Source: Lingula anatina
Taxonomy: Eukaryota > Brachiopoda > Lingulata > Lingulida > Lingulidae
Length of the DNA: 64,000 nt
NCBI RefSeq assembly: GCF_001039355.2
Contig: NW_019776050.1
Span: forward strand, 64,400 to 128,399
Direction of reading: 5' to 3'
In this document: piece after piece, positions 24,632-37,336 of the stretch
Layout: each line of letters opens with the position of its first letter
How positions within the stretch are numbered: the stretch's first letter is position 1
Made by a program: the position numbers and the translations under genes
Notes under the pieces: model-generated
Told to the model about the DNA's origin: nothing
Databases searched by the model: none
Seen by the model: only the letters and a program-made list of their open reading frames with translations

Positions 24632-25289
24632 TACTGCGTTTGATAGATCGTGAGTGATATATATATATATATATATATCACTTGAGCGACGTGTTTACAG
24701 AAAGTGCAAGTGCAAGAAAATTGTAATCATTTGATACGAAAGTATAATACTGTATAATACTGCCATTTGACACGAAAGAACACACACCCTCAAATACTGT
24801 AGTTTTATATGTCACATCGATAAGCGAATTAATTTATGGCGCTGGAAAGTGTCGTTTGTTTTTCATTTGCAAGGCATATGATATATATATATACATTTAG
24901 CACTGGCTTTGGTAAAGCGCGTCGTTAAAACTCATCCTATTTTTGAACCCTTATCTAGTCGAAATTTGCCTAGATTTGCAAATTAAGACAGCGTCGATTA
25001 GGATATCAGCTGCAATTTAGATCTTTCAAAATGATTGTACATGTGCTAGCTCTCTTGCTCTATATCTCATCTCACACATCTGGCCAAAGCCCCGCATTTA
25101 AAACGCATTTGTGAGACATATTTCAGGTACAATTGTTTCAGGCGCAATATATCTCCGTACCTGAATGCACATATGCATATAACGACCATATGATACAAAT
25201 GTGCTATCAGGGTATTATCCGCGATGAAAGGGCTTAGAGTGACTCAGGTTAAATGTACTATAAAATGGCTAACGTTTTAACACTGGATA

Positions 25290-25530
25290 AAGAAGGCACC
25301 TACAGGCACACACATGTCACCCCCTGAATCAGAGTAATCAAAGTTATAATGCCTGGTCTACTTATAATGTGACTAATGAGTATAAAACCGCTGTACCATG
25401 GAATTGTATTGTTGGTCTTTTTGTGAAATCTGATGTTAATAAAATGATACCAGGAGCATATCATTCCACAGTCATTTATCTCCCCTAAAGTATTGGTGGT
25501 TCAGTAGGGGTGACACTTCTATTGTCCAGT
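25290..25530 (+). repeat. Dispersed repeat, copy A (inverse copy at 38585-39022)
   Basis: From GTCACCCCCTGAATCAGAGT through CTTATAATGTGACTAATGA, ACCGCTGTACCATGGAATT and ATGATACCAGGAGCATATCA to GGGGTGACACTTCTATTGTC. The region 38585-39022 carries the same text on the opposite strand. Ends of the form GACAATAGAAGTGTCACCCC make it look like a DNA transposon remnant. Confidence 0.78.
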
Positions 25531-25771
25531 GTGTGTAGATGTAGTAGAGGCGATTTTTTATTTCCAAATCTGATTTACCCAACTTGGCTGTGTTGTTTAG
25601 TCATGAGGATATTTTCACCCTTGTTCAGGCCTCTATCATCATTGTCGCCCTTATCACTCTGCGTTATCAAGCGAATGACGTAATCATTTATCGTCTGCCT
25701 CTTGTCCCAACGCACGCGCAGATGGGATTTGTTACTCTGTAGCTGAAGTTGTTCCTATATAATTATCTTTC

Positions 25772-28700
25772 ATGGTGTCAGTGAAATGCACCGCTATGGA
25801 CCGAGTCGTCGTCGTTCTCAGAATATTTGCTCTCTTTGTAGGCTGTCTTGGAATGGGGTTTGCAGGCTCCATCTACGCTTTCAACGCCTACCAATTGGCT
25901 GTAAAGCAGACCTTTGATTTGCAACAATCGCAAGGTAAATATTTCAAAAAAAATATTAACACTAATTTGTAAAATATGCATAGCAGTACGCACCCCTCTT
26001 AATGTTCCACGACAGCAAATTAAATTTCTTGTCGGTTTTTCGCGTTTAAATTTATTTCATACAAAAATGTGATATTTTATGTAATTGAGGTAGCCCACAG
26101 TGACTTGTCTCTTTTCTTTTAGGCTCAGAGTCAGAAATTGGCCTTAGGCGAAAGGTGGAGGCAACTATATGACTTAAATAGTTTGGCCAACATCAGTCAA
26201 TAAAACCTGTGTTAGTTCATTAACACGAAAGTGCCCATTGGTTTGACACAATAGATATTTCTTACGATTTGCCGTATAGTTGCAATATCATTCTCTAAGT
26301 GGACTTACACTGATATGTTTTTTAGTCAACGGAATCAAATGCCACAAAGTTAAAACAAACAGCGATTTTTTTTCTTTCCGAAGATGTATCAGATCTGTAA
26401 GAATATATTATGAATACCTACAATTCAGGGACAACATTTCCCATTTGAGTTGACAGTTTAGGCACTTATTTACCATCCTTCAACCAATCTTTGGTCTCAT
26501 TCCCACAGACACCATCGGTCTACGTAAATCGATTCAACTCCGCGGTCCTTCTCGCCGAGTGCAATCAGATCAAATGACTGACACCCCTCCTCCTGGGGTT
26601 GAGTGAAACACAGAGAAACCGGTGATAATACGAGTATGTTGGAAACAATGGGAGGAGTGTCAAGTAGTTAGGCTGATTACACTCGGCGAGAGAGCCCACA
26701 GAGTTGGATCGGACATGGGGTAGTTTGGTAGTCGCTAGTGATGACATGATAGGCGATATAGTTGTTGATACAGCGTTGGTTAATAATTGTTAAAGATAAT
26801 TATCTTTAACAATTATTAACCAACGCTGTATCAACATAATTCTCAATATTTATCATCAGTCCTCGTTGTACTGAGAGGTACACAGTACATGGACGAAGGG
26901 TTTGCCCCCCCCCCCCTTCTCCATTCGCTTATAGATATCTCAGTATCGCTTATCATAATTTAACAGTATCTAAAACAGTATTTAAAACAGTATCTAAAAA
27001 CTAGGGTATCGTCTGCCTAGTCAGATGTGCGAAAAATGGGTATAGTTGCCACGGGTATTTTAGACGGAGAAAAAGGAAAGGCAGGGGTACCAGCAAACTG
27101 CTTTGAATCCGTTGATTCGATTGTTTGCATTACAAACGATGGGAACCATCTGCAATGACATAAATAAAACGAGTTTGTGAGCAAAAGCGTTCAAGAATCA
27201 TCAGCTTCCCGAGATTTACTGAGTAGTAGAAACTTTCCCCCATTACCAGAATACTGGAAACACCGTTATGTAGATCGTGAAGTTTACATGACTCGGGCCC
27301 GTAGTCAGCAATTCCCGAAGGGAGGGGGTCTTTTTCTAAAATAGTGGACCTTTGACTACGAAAACTTCGTGTGCCTAGATCAAAATTTACCCAGAGCGGC
27401 TGTTCCTTCGAACCCCCCGAATCCCCTTGGCTACGGGCCTGTCAGGTACTACTCCACACTGGCTTCTAGTATCTCTGAAACTAAGATGTTGCTTATCTTA
27501 TCTGTGACCTAATACCTAGCGCTGCTGAGTATTGATAGATATACCTCCTCCACTGAACAATATATGCCGATGGCGTGGTCGGTTAATCATTGATTTGAAG
27601 AATGAGATATATCTCCCATAAACCTCTATGATTCACACCATGTAACAGGTGTACTGGGTATAACACAGTTTCTCAAAAACAATCTTTTTTTACTAGAGAG
27701 CAGGTTATCAGTTTGTTGCCAAACGCCAGGTTTCTTTCGGAGGTTTCCCTGGATACCCTATGTTTATAAAAATAATGTTTATTTTACAACCAAAAGTGGA
27801 ATGGTACATTTATAATACAAAAAGTATTATTCTGAAACAAACATTAGCCTAAATATTTTTTAAACATTTTCTAAAACACATTACATTAGCATTAAATTTT
27901 TTGGATGAATTGGTAAAAAAAATTTTGCTTAATAGTTGACAATGTTCAGGGACTAAAAGTCTTTGAGGCTTTCACTGTTCTCAGTTTTTGACACTTTAAA
28001 TATCTGGGCACTTCGTGGCTTAGAAAGCTGTTCACACTGTGCTTGTAAAAGGTAGTGGAGGATGATGGATGAACATTTAATGTGGATATATGTCAATAAA
28101 TAAAGAACTTCTAAATGATAAAGAAGTGAAAAGGCAAAATAAATAAATAATTGAACAAATAAGTAATTGAAGAAGAAATAGAAGGCAGAAAAACACCTTT
28201 AAGTAGTGCAAGAAGCTAGATTTTGCTCTGATGGCGACAACCATACTTATAATAAGGTGAATGCTTTAGAAGTTTTGAAACGATACGGGATTTCACTCAC
28301 TTCTTTTATTGCAGTGGACTTGGTGGCGTCCATGGGTAACATAGGGATATCAGTCGGATTTCCGGCTGGTTACTGTGCGGAGCGATTTGGCGGACGTGTG
28401 GCCTCGTTCGTAGCTCTTATTCTCACAGTTGGGTCCTTCACCTTGATATGGTCGACCACTCATATGGTTGCATTCTATGTCCATTCTTATTGGCTACTTT
28501 ATATTTACTTTCTTTTAGCTGGTAAGTCTTTCAGGGGAATTTAAGTTATTGGAGTATACAATAACTATCGATGCAGTCCGTTGGCAATTTTCGTATTTGT
28601 GCGTTAGGATTTCCCTCTAAAATTTGATTCAATCTTTTTTTTATCAATTTTTGCAATGTTTTTTCAATGGAACTTTGTTTGTTGTAGAGTCTGAAGTAAC

Positions 28701-30055
28701 AGTGCCAATGTAAATTAAATGTGTGAATTACAATGAATTACAATTACAATGATACATTATTTGTTTTACTTTTGTGGACGTAATGGCCGCTCTCTCAAGA
28801 CGCCATAAACACTTACATGATTTTGAACTTATTTTCAACAGGATTTGGCGCAATATTCTCATACATGGCCGCTATGATTACGAACATCAACAATTTCTCG
28901 AAAAAGCACCGAGGAACCGTCATAGGGATTCTAGACGCCTCATTTAGTGGTGGACCTGCTGCCGTTTCTGCGATTTACGGAGCTTTCTTCATGAACGGGC
29001 ACACACACGGCGACGAAGACAAACAAGATTTACCGGGTTTTTTTCTTTTCTCAGCCATAGGATTTGGCGTGGCTAGCATTTTGGGCGTCCTGACACTAGG
29101 GAATTTTCCACCGGAAACGGAAATTGGGGGAGAGGATCACATGCGTAGTGGATTTAAAGATGGAGGAGGAAAGGAAGATGATCGTTGTGGACTTATAGAT
29201 GGAGAAGGAAAAGGAGATGATAAAAGTTTGAGTTGGCAACTGAAGCGACCAGAAACTGCAGATGATGAACCGGAATCGAAACTGAGCCTGAAAGCGGAAG
29301 CGAAAAGTACCGAGCCAGAAACGGTAGACAAGACGGGACTTGCACTTCTACGGGATTGGGATTTTCATTATTTATTCTGGAATTTCATATTTTGTGCCGG
29401 CCTGCAGCTTATGGTGCAGGCGAACCTTACCAGTTATTTACAGTCGTTCCATTTTGAAAAATTCAGCACTATCATCACAACCCTTAGTTTTGCCATTGGG
29501 ACCGTCTCAAAATTCATCATCGGTTTTGTTACTGATTTACTAGTTAATCGGGTCCCGCGTGTCTTATTTCTTTTAATAGCAAATATAATGCAGACAGGAA
29601 TCTTAATAATTAGCATATTTTACGCAGATCAATTTTATTGGCTAGTAATTATGACACTGGGAGTTGGCCTGGCCAATGGCACTTTGTACTGCCTCACCCC
29701 GACAATTCTCAGTGAACTATTTGGGGTGAAATATTTCGGTCTCAACTGGGGCTGTATACTTATGGGCAATGGATTTGGCGGTCTGGGAGCGCAGTATTTA
29801 TTTGGGGCAATTTACGACTATTACGGCTACCGCACGGCGGACGGAGAAACAGAGTGTTACGGTCTGCATTGTTTTCAGTTGAGTTTTGTATTGGTGGCGG
29901 TGCTCAGTGGCTGTGCGTCGCTTTTTAACGCCGCTCTGTTAGAAAGATCGTGCAGGCGCCGATCGCATCGACATCTTGCAGTTACTAAATCCAACAGTGA
30001 GAATATTTCGGCTGAGGGACATGGACAGATCCAATATACACCAAAAACCACATGA
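25772..30055 (+). CDS. MFS transporter, nodulin-like/MCH1-type (paralogue 2)
   Basis: Three exons: 25772-25934, 28315-28521 and 28842-30055, with phases 1 and 1, total 1584 nt (527 residues). A second Met at 25796 (MDRVVVVLR) could be the true start. Exon 1 holds helix 1 (FVGCLGMGFAGSIYAFNAYQ). Exon 2 has MGNIGISVGFPAGYCAERFGG. Exon 3 has HRGTVIGILDASFSGG, then a long charged cytoplasmic loop (exon 3 residues about 95-165) with internal near-repeats (DGGGKEDDR, DGEGKGDDK). The second helical half follows, with FGVKYFGLNWGCILMGNG and FGAIYDYYGY. The protein is clearly homologous to the minus-strand paralogue and arranged head-to-head with it, so they arose by an inverted local duplication. The loop is the most divergent part and is about 50 residues longer. 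The substrate is unknown. Intron 1 (2.4 kb) contains a MITE, a long palindrome and a hAT-like remnant. Confidence 0.84.
26505..26722. mobile_element. MITE family 2, best-preserved foldback copy
   Basis: The left arm contains CTCGCCGAGTGCAATCAG and GACACCCCTCCTCC. The reverse complement of the right arm contains CTCGCCGAGTGTAATCAG and GACACTCCTCCC. Arms of about 50 bp or more surround a core of about 60 bp, giving a foldback (MITE-like) structure. It lies in intron 1 of MFS paralogue 2; diverged relatives lie in caspase introns 5 and 7. Confidence 0.78.
26764..26835. repeat. Perfect 72-bp palindrome
   Basis: Two 36-bp arms are exact reverse complements with no spacer. The left arm starts GTTGATACAGCGTTGG and the centre is AGATAATTATCT. 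It lies 40 bp after a MITE, inside intron 1 of MFS paralogue 2. It may be the tip of a foldback element, a young inverted duplication or an assembly turnaround. Confidence 0.92.
27296..27439. mobile_element. Short hAT-like element with GGCCCGTAG termini
   Basis: The left end is GGCCCGTAGTCAGCAATTCC. The reverse complement of the right end is GGCCCGTAGCCAAGGGGATT. About 145 bp long with no coding capacity, in intron 1 of MFS paralogue 2. Confidence 0.7.
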
Positions 30056-31052
30056 TAACAAGCGCCAGACCAAATAGAATCTACGGCTGAAATTGGGCGA
30101 TTGGAAGGGGCTTTTTGTTTTTGAACGCTTTGATTTTTTGTCTGTTGGATTCTGGTCGGTTTTGAACCTTTTTTGATTTCTTGCTGGTAGCATCTGACTT
30201 GGGCCAAAAAAGCAACGTCTGCTCAAAAGGTTGTCATATTATTATCAGACCACTCAGGCCACTCGTATACACCATATATATTCTGTTTTGCACAAGGATC
30301 CCAAAACTTTCGAATTTCTCGTCCTTATTTGAATTAGCGCAAAACCCCTTTTCTTTAACTAGTCGTATTACCTTACCCAATTAGCAGTACATCATTATTT
30401 GAACATTTTCAGAAAAAAACTTGCATTCACAAAATTTTACATTTAAAAGTAAAGTTTGGTTCCTGTGTACAGCACTCCACTGCGTCACAGCGCACTTAAC
30501 AATACCGACAATAGGTGGCACCACTGTATTCGGTCCATCTAACTTTGGTATACATGCTCTGGGTGTTGACGTAATTTCCCCGTGAGAGAGGTAGAGCCTA
30601 ACTGCTGTACGAGGCACCAAAAGCTAGCATACGAACAATATATTCCACTACATATCTTTATTGTCATGATGTAAGCTGTAATAAGATTAATTATCAAGCG
30701 CCATACAGTGTAGGAATATCCTTTCAAATATTTTGTTTGTTCCTGTACAGACGAAAATAAAAATATGGATAGACGTATAATTACACTGCAATATATATTT
30801 ATATGGGCGTAAAGCTCACAAATAATACCAGTACAAACAGGTGGAATATGAGGTTGGATTCACTTGCCGTCTTCATTTTCTCAAGTCACAACAAAACATG
30901 TCTCTCTTGTAACTTGTGTCGCCACCGCGATCGTGTTGCTAGACTGTAGGCATGTTTGTGGCGGTCTGCAGGCATTTAACCATCTAAGAACAATGACTAT
31001 GAGTGACGGCAAATCGTACACATAAGTCTTTTCCAGTACTTATAATTTCATT
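30056..31052. other. Intergenic DNA between convergent MFS and receptor genes
   Basis: Contains the 3' flank of MFS paralogue 2 (plus strand) and that of the 7TM receptor (minus strand). The short frames here are not supported. Nothing else was recognised. Confidence 0.5.
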
Positions 31053-34000
31053 TTAAATGCGAGATGTTGCAATGCTAACTTCAGTTTCGGTGCCTTTTTC
31101 ATAAACGCTGGTGTTGGAGGCATGTGAATGGTTATGATTTGTATTCAAAGTAACGCCATCAGTCGATTGACTCAAACGACTTTCGCAGTCTTCACCTCTG
31201 CGTCTCTGACGTTGACTCAGACGTCGGCAATATAGCTTCTTCAGATCTCTGATAACAAGCCTTGTGCAGACAGTTGACAAGAAGACGAAGAAGCCGTCCG
31301 ATGCCGCCAATACCGCGAAAAAGTATTCGGCTATTGCGTTTTGGGTTCCTCCAGCAATAAGACCTAGCGCCCAAGTGGAGCCGGTCAAAGCTAACAGCTT
31401 CACATACATACAGAAGTTGTGGCCCGAGGAATTCTTATTCAGTTTTTTAGATGAATCTTTAATGGCACTGTATATCGATATCGAGCACAAGACATATAGG
31501 ATGACATTGACTACAATGATAACAGCCAGAGGGGCAACAAAAAACAGGATTAAAGGGTATTTTTGTGTGAACCAGCACGGGCCCAATCCAAAACCAGGAC
31601 GGAAAGTGTTGTCTAAGCCAAGGTCGGCAAAATCAAAGACCACGCTCGAGACTACAATGAGAGTAGGCATTCCAAGGGCGTAAATTCCGTATATAGCAGC
31701 CCTGAAACCATTATGACTTCGACCATTTATGGATGTTAAGGATTGGCCATGGAAACGCCTCCACATATCGATAGCGATGACATTCATCCAGAAAAATGAG
31801 GTCAAGGTCGACCAGTGAAGCAGGAGGGCAATTGGGACGCACGCTTCATAAATACCCACTAAGGGCGGACCTAGGAGGAACGAGAGTTTGGACAAGAACA
31901 TCGCCAGGCTGAGACAAAACTGAAGTTTTCCTGGAAAAGTTTGGAATGTTTTCACAACTCCTTGCAAGCAAATTCTACCAAGGAGACTCGCCATGGATAC
32001 ACATAAACAAACGATGGTAAGAATCCCCTTTGCTGTAGTAAACCGACCTCTGGATGACGTCCCATTTACATGGTGGCGCGTCCCTTGGTTGTATTTTAAA
32101 AGCTTTCCAGCACAGAATAGCAAGCTGCTGTTTTCTACAACAAATTCGTCTGGCTGTAAGACCAAGCCGTTTGATAAAAGTGCAGAACCGTTCTGCCAAA
32201 GAGCAAAATCAGAGTTATCTAGTGAAAGTTTTGGACACATTTCATCCTGACTCAAATAATTTTGTGCTTTGTTTCCGGCGTCGGTGTAAATTTCAGTGCA
32301 ATTAATACTGACGTTTTCAAGAGATGTGTTTTCAAAGAGATTAGCATCCTCGGAGCTAGCTGCCAGATAAATGTTCATAAGCACGCTACCATTGGTTTGA
32401 ATTTGATTGCAAAATTTGTCTTTTCCAGTATCCGGTGTCATCACGTGGAATGAACATGATATCGAGAACGGCATGTCTTCGAATGCCCTTTTTCCAATGT
32501 CGTCATCTCCATAGACCCAAGACACGTTGCCATAGACATCAATTATAGTTTCAATCACCTTTTGCAGTCGACTTCCTATTTTCTCTAACATTTCGCTAAC
32601 TTCCATATCGAAGGTAGAAGATGGGGGTCTCGTGATTATTCCAAGGAATATCACGTTGATCCGAATCAGACGTGCCTTTGGCACACAATCCCTGTCTCGT
32701 AGCTCGTACTCCCTGGGGCACTGCAAGGCCAGACAGCGTTCATCGCCTTTTGCGGTCAAGGTCACGGCGGTATGGACGTCACAGGAAAACGTCCCCTTGT
32801 CCTCGCGCGTCTGGGTTTTAAGATCGACTTCAACGACCCCTACATGAAGTCCACCCTTGGGACTGAAATCCATTAAGATTGTATAGGAAAAACTTGGAAT
32901 AATGCTCGCCTCAGCAAATGCAGATAGCTCGTCCTTTGATTTAGGCCATTCACGGATGTATTCATATTGCGCCCCATTGCACATAGCGCAATACGGGTTG
33001 TTGTATATGTATTCACCGGGGGTCAGGGAAAGTTGTGTGTCCTTCACGAGTCTCGTGTACTTCCGACAGTTTTCGACAAGGTCCGGGTTTGAGGAGCACG
33101 CTGACGAACACGTTCCCTTGGCTTGGTCATAGCACGGACGCTCAGGGTAAGGCGGCGGGGAACGGACGCTGAGATGGCAGAGGGACAGTAAGTCGTCTGC
33201 AAAATTATGTCTTGAAAGATTGGCCCTGATATCCGTGCGGTTTGTGCACTCGAAAGAGGTAGTCCAGAACGTCACGTTATTTGCACGGTTACACACGGCA
33301 CAGAAAACATTCTTGAAGTGCAACCCGGTGCGGTTGTCGTAAACGGGGATCCTGTAAGTTAGATCTGTGCTGTTCTCGCTGGGAGATAAGCAAGCCTCTA
33401 TTACTGGCCCCTCTTGGTAGTCCTCTGCACATTTCTCGCCAAACAGCAGTCTACGGTCCACGCACATAGGGTCCCCCACATCAAACGACGGTTGCAACAG
33501 TTCAGAGCAGTGACGGTCGAAATCTATACAGCAGTCCCCATACATATGACAAAGGTCGTCGCAGGAGCACAGGTGTTCATTCGCCTTTGCGCCGAACTTG
33601 GCTACATCAGTGCAACGGTTTTTGCAAGACCACTTAGGCTCTGGCTGGCCACTGAGGGAAGGAATCGATCCTGGCTGACAGTAATATTCAGTTGTGCCGT
33701 TTACATTAACGCTCGATAACGGAGTGGTTCCTGTACCTTTGGTGCTATACGGGTCGCTGGGCAACGGGTCAAAAGAGCCATTTGGAACACGGCTTCCCCC
33801 AACATGCATATCAGGTCCCGAATGTTGACTTTCTGATTGGTTTAATGGAGAAGTGATTGCGATTGCACCAGACCGGACCGCTGTTGACACGGGACTGGGA
33901 CCTCTTGGAAGGCTCTCTGGTGAAGGTGTTGTCTCGTTTAAAGCTGATGGTGGATGGGATGAGTTCAGGGTGTCGTCATCATCTAAGTCCTGCACGTTGT

Positions 34001-34570
34001 GGTTGGGTGTCATTTCATTTAGGGGTCCTTCGGGCAACTGTTCTGTTTCAGAGACAATGTTGGAATTGATAAAAACCTTATGGTATTTATAATTTTTCGT
34101 CGAAATTGAAATAAACCAAAAGCATTGGTTTGATAAAATATATAACGATTACCGTTTTAAACACAGTTTATAAGCTAGAGTATTGAATGATTTTATAACG
34201 ATCTAAAGAAAATTGTCTAGTAAAAGGAACTATGTAGATGGTGATCTTTTTAAATTTGAAGATATTTAAATAATACACTTTACAGATGCACATAATACAC
34301 TTTACAGATGCACACTTAGTCAACACGCACGCATAGAAATGTACGCTTTGAACATGTATCTTCTAAATTTTGACAATTTTTACAAATAAGCGTTCCTCTG
34401 AACTATGGCTGCTGCCAGATAATCTAAGCAAAAATTACAACATCAACTCAATGTGAAGGTGATAACAATTACTAAATTAGTAATATCTACGTACCTGAAG
34501 TAATGGCACTAAACCCATCAACAGTGCTGACAAAGACAAGAATGGTGCCAAAAACAACCCATGCCTCCAT
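31053..34570 (-). CDS. Secretin/methuselah-like 7TM receptor with somatomedin-B domain
   Basis: Two exons on the minus strand: 34495-34570 encodes a signal peptide (MEAWVVFGTILVFVSTVDG), and 31053-34042 encodes the rest; the phase 1 junction gives 1021 residues. After the signal comes a Ser/Thr/Pro-rich mucin-like stretch (about 27-145). A somatomedin-B domain follows at about 165-204 (CKNRC, CSCDDLCHMYGDCCIDF). Next is a Cys-rich extracellular region with many Asn-X-Ser/Thr sites. Seven membrane segments run from about residue 695 to 950, with the family's disulfide pair (EACVP at helix 3, GPCWF in loop 2) and the helix 6 GSTWALGLIA motif. The cytoplasmic tail is basic, then Ser/Thr/His-rich. 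I see no GPS autoproteolysis motif, so it resembles methuselah-like receptors more than classical adhesion receptors. It should couple to G proteins at the cell surface; the ligand is unknown. Confidence 0.87.
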
Positions 34571-35913
34571 AGTGTATAAGTCTGAAAAGTTCTTTATTTA
34601 AAAGTCATTCAAAATATAATTTCTCTTGTTAAATTTGATTCTTGTTCAAATGTTACCTTACATAAAAGACAAAATCGCCTATAACATATCTAAAGTGTCG
34701 ATATTTATCTGTCGTGAATGAAACACTTTTTTTGCATTTACTGTCCAGAAAACGTACTGTCTATCTCATCTATTCCAAGTTGGTACAAAGTGATTGCCAT
34801 TTTATAGCAACGTTAGTTATTTCTTAGAGCAACTGATAAACATGAACATCTACAATGGGTAGGAACTCACCTTTAAACTCTCCTAAATTACACTTTACAG
34901 TCCGTTGTTAATGTTTCACACGAAAAAAGACGCTCCGATGTGTTTTTAATTCTGCCACTAGCTCTAGTGTGGTCGCTGAAACTACTTCCCAAAGCACTGT
35001 CGTGCTGGTCTTTTATATAATAACGATTTAATTATCTATCCCCGTGTCCGGTAAAACCGTATTATTGATAATAAAGCACTGCTAATTGACGAAGCTAATT
35101 GCATCAGGCTTTTAGGAATCTGGTTTCTGTGGGTGAGACTTCCTCCGGTGATGGGTAATAACAGAGCCTAGTTCATTAAAAACGTTGTGAATCAATCAAA
35201 ATACATTTGACGGATTGACCAAGATACATGAACAAATAAAAAATGAAGTTAATTGGGTAGATTACATGCAAATTTACAACCTCAGGGAATAAGTGGACCG
35301 TTGCATTTCACTTGTTTGGGGACATACATGTACAATGACACGGTTATTCATCAGAAACAGTCTGCACATTAATACTCTATCAACGTGATCCCCTCAATCA
35401 ATTTAAGTTAGGAGATACGTGTATTACGTACCAGACTAGTCTATAAGACATTAAGTACATTCTCTGAATGCATTCCCTGTTACGCTGGAAGCACATTTTT
35501 TCCTGCGTATGCCTGTTGGCATTTTTCTCTTATGAATCGTAATGGACAGATTATAAATCCACTTTCGCTTATATGTAGTAGCAAAGCGCCTGAACATCTG
35601 ACGACAAAATTTAGGTGGGCTTAACCATTTCGATCAATTTATCAACCTTCGTTTAACGGATTTTGCATTACAGTAAGGAATGTATTAATGAACATAACTG
35701 GTATTTTTGGATGTTTCGTGGGCGCCTTAATTCAAACGTTTGCAATTGAATGTCTGTTTTCTGGAATAATCCTTCTGCTCTGTGTTGACGTCACTTCTTG
35801 CAGACGGGGATCACATGACGGATAGTTAGAGCTCGAGATTATTTAGTTTCACTTCTGAGAGTTGAAACTATACGGAGTTTTGTTGAAGTTGTTGTGATAG
35901 CTCCCTTTATATA

Positions 35914-35915
<2 letters not shown>

Positions 35916-35970
<55 letters not shown>
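35916..35970. repeat. (TTA)n microsatellite
   Basis: About 18 TTA units. The poly-isoleucine frame it creates on the minus strand is spurious. Confidence 0.95.
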
Positions 35971-35971
<1 letters not shown>

Positions 35972-36952
35972 GTTGTTGTTAATCGTGACTTGCATGAATA
36001 TACGCTCAAAATAATGCCTAATGAATAATTTATTTGAAACACCCGCGTTTCTACAGTAGCAAGTAAATATAGCTTAAATTGTTATATTCTTTCTTTTATC
36101 GATCACACGGACAAGGTTATTTGATCCTTATTTCTGTCAAAGATTAATCTCTGTAAGAAAATGCCAATTATGTTGTGTAGAACATACTTAAGCGCTTTTG
36201 TTTATCGGGTACCTTCATAACCCACTCAATGTTTTAATCTTATCTAAGAAGTTAAACACACGTTCAACTATACTTAATATCTGATGAATCCTGTTCAGAA
36301 TTATTATTAATTTCTTTTGTCAGTACGTGAAATTTCTATTGTAATGGCACACTTGGTTGCATGGACGTCTTACACGGTCAGATATGCTTTTGGCAACCAT
36401 CGTGGAAAATGGCCATAATATATATTTGCTCCGTTTTCAAAACCACTTGTATATGACAGCAGCTCGTCCAAAGACCGTGTCCATCGCCCCCAAACTGCAC
36501 AAGCATAAACTGCACAATTTGACTAATGTATCTCTGAACTTGATAGAAAAAACTGAAATTTCCCCAATTTCTTCAACAATTGAGGCCCTCTCCGGTTTGC
36601 CTCTATCCATCTACAGGTCTTAAAACGATTCAGTACAGAATGCAAGAAAGTGCAACATTTATTGAATTTTCATAAGACAGAAACATGCAGAAAATCAAGG
36701 TATTCAGTTGGACATTGAACTACAGATTAGTGTTGACTTAGGACGACGCTGTCCTGTTCTGAATCTCGTAGAGTTGCCTTATTTTGAAAGCCTGCTACCA
36801 ACAGCTCTTCCCTAGGGTCCAGTAGAATTTCCATAACATATAGATTACACAACAAGCAGCAGCTTGACACTTAACTAATGCCAACTCACTAAACCAGTTT
36901 TTAAGCAGAATTGATAGTTCAGAATATTCGACATCGAATCATTAATCTACTT

Positions 36953-36953
<1 letters not shown>

Positions 36954-36986
<33 letters not shown>
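36954..36986. repeat. (GT)n microsatellite
   Basis: About 16 GT units. Confidence 0.95.
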
Positions 36987-36987
<1 letters not shown>

Positions 36988-37336
36988 TAATCAAGCGGTG
37001 TTAAAACATTCTTTCTATCTGGTTAACTTACAGTGTGAAATACGACAACGATGGATGCCGTCATTTTCATGTGTGCATCATGTAATACTGCACTTTCATT
37101 AAAGAATCAAATATCTCTGAATGTTTTAGTAGATTTGTATTACAAGTGTAATCGACAACTTTTTGATTTTAGAATAAATGTAATGCAAAACATCAAAATG
37201 GGAAAGAACGTCTCACATATTCTGTCTTTATAGTCTTGTTATCACTTTTCTCATAATTGTTAATTGTATTGCGAATATAGCTTTTTTGTTTCAAATTCTC
37301 TGATTTCGAAACAAAATAGAAAGAAGAAAAGGATTT

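Larger units (their letters stand above)
20503..25771. other. Divergent intergenic region between two MFS paralogues
   Basis: Five kilobases lie between the two start codons, so both promoters must be here. Visible content: a poly-A run near 21825, a (GT)n(GA)n microsatellite (22298-22356), a TA-flanked inverted-repeat transposon (24388-24631), a (TA)n run near 24659-24679, and one end of a dispersed repeat (25290-25530). Short frames such as those near 22598 and 23898 match nothing recognisable. Confidence 0.5.
34571..37336. other. Intergenic DNA upstream of the receptor gene
   Basis: Includes the receptor promoter side (from 34571), an (ATT)n run at 35916-35970 and a (GT)n run at about 36954-36986. 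Reading frames near 36357 and 36911 lack recognisable protein character. No gene is supported. Confidence 0.5.

Noticed and set aside
26764-26835. Palindrome as a transcription terminator
   Set aside because: Bacterial-type terminators do not apply here; it lies mid-intron.
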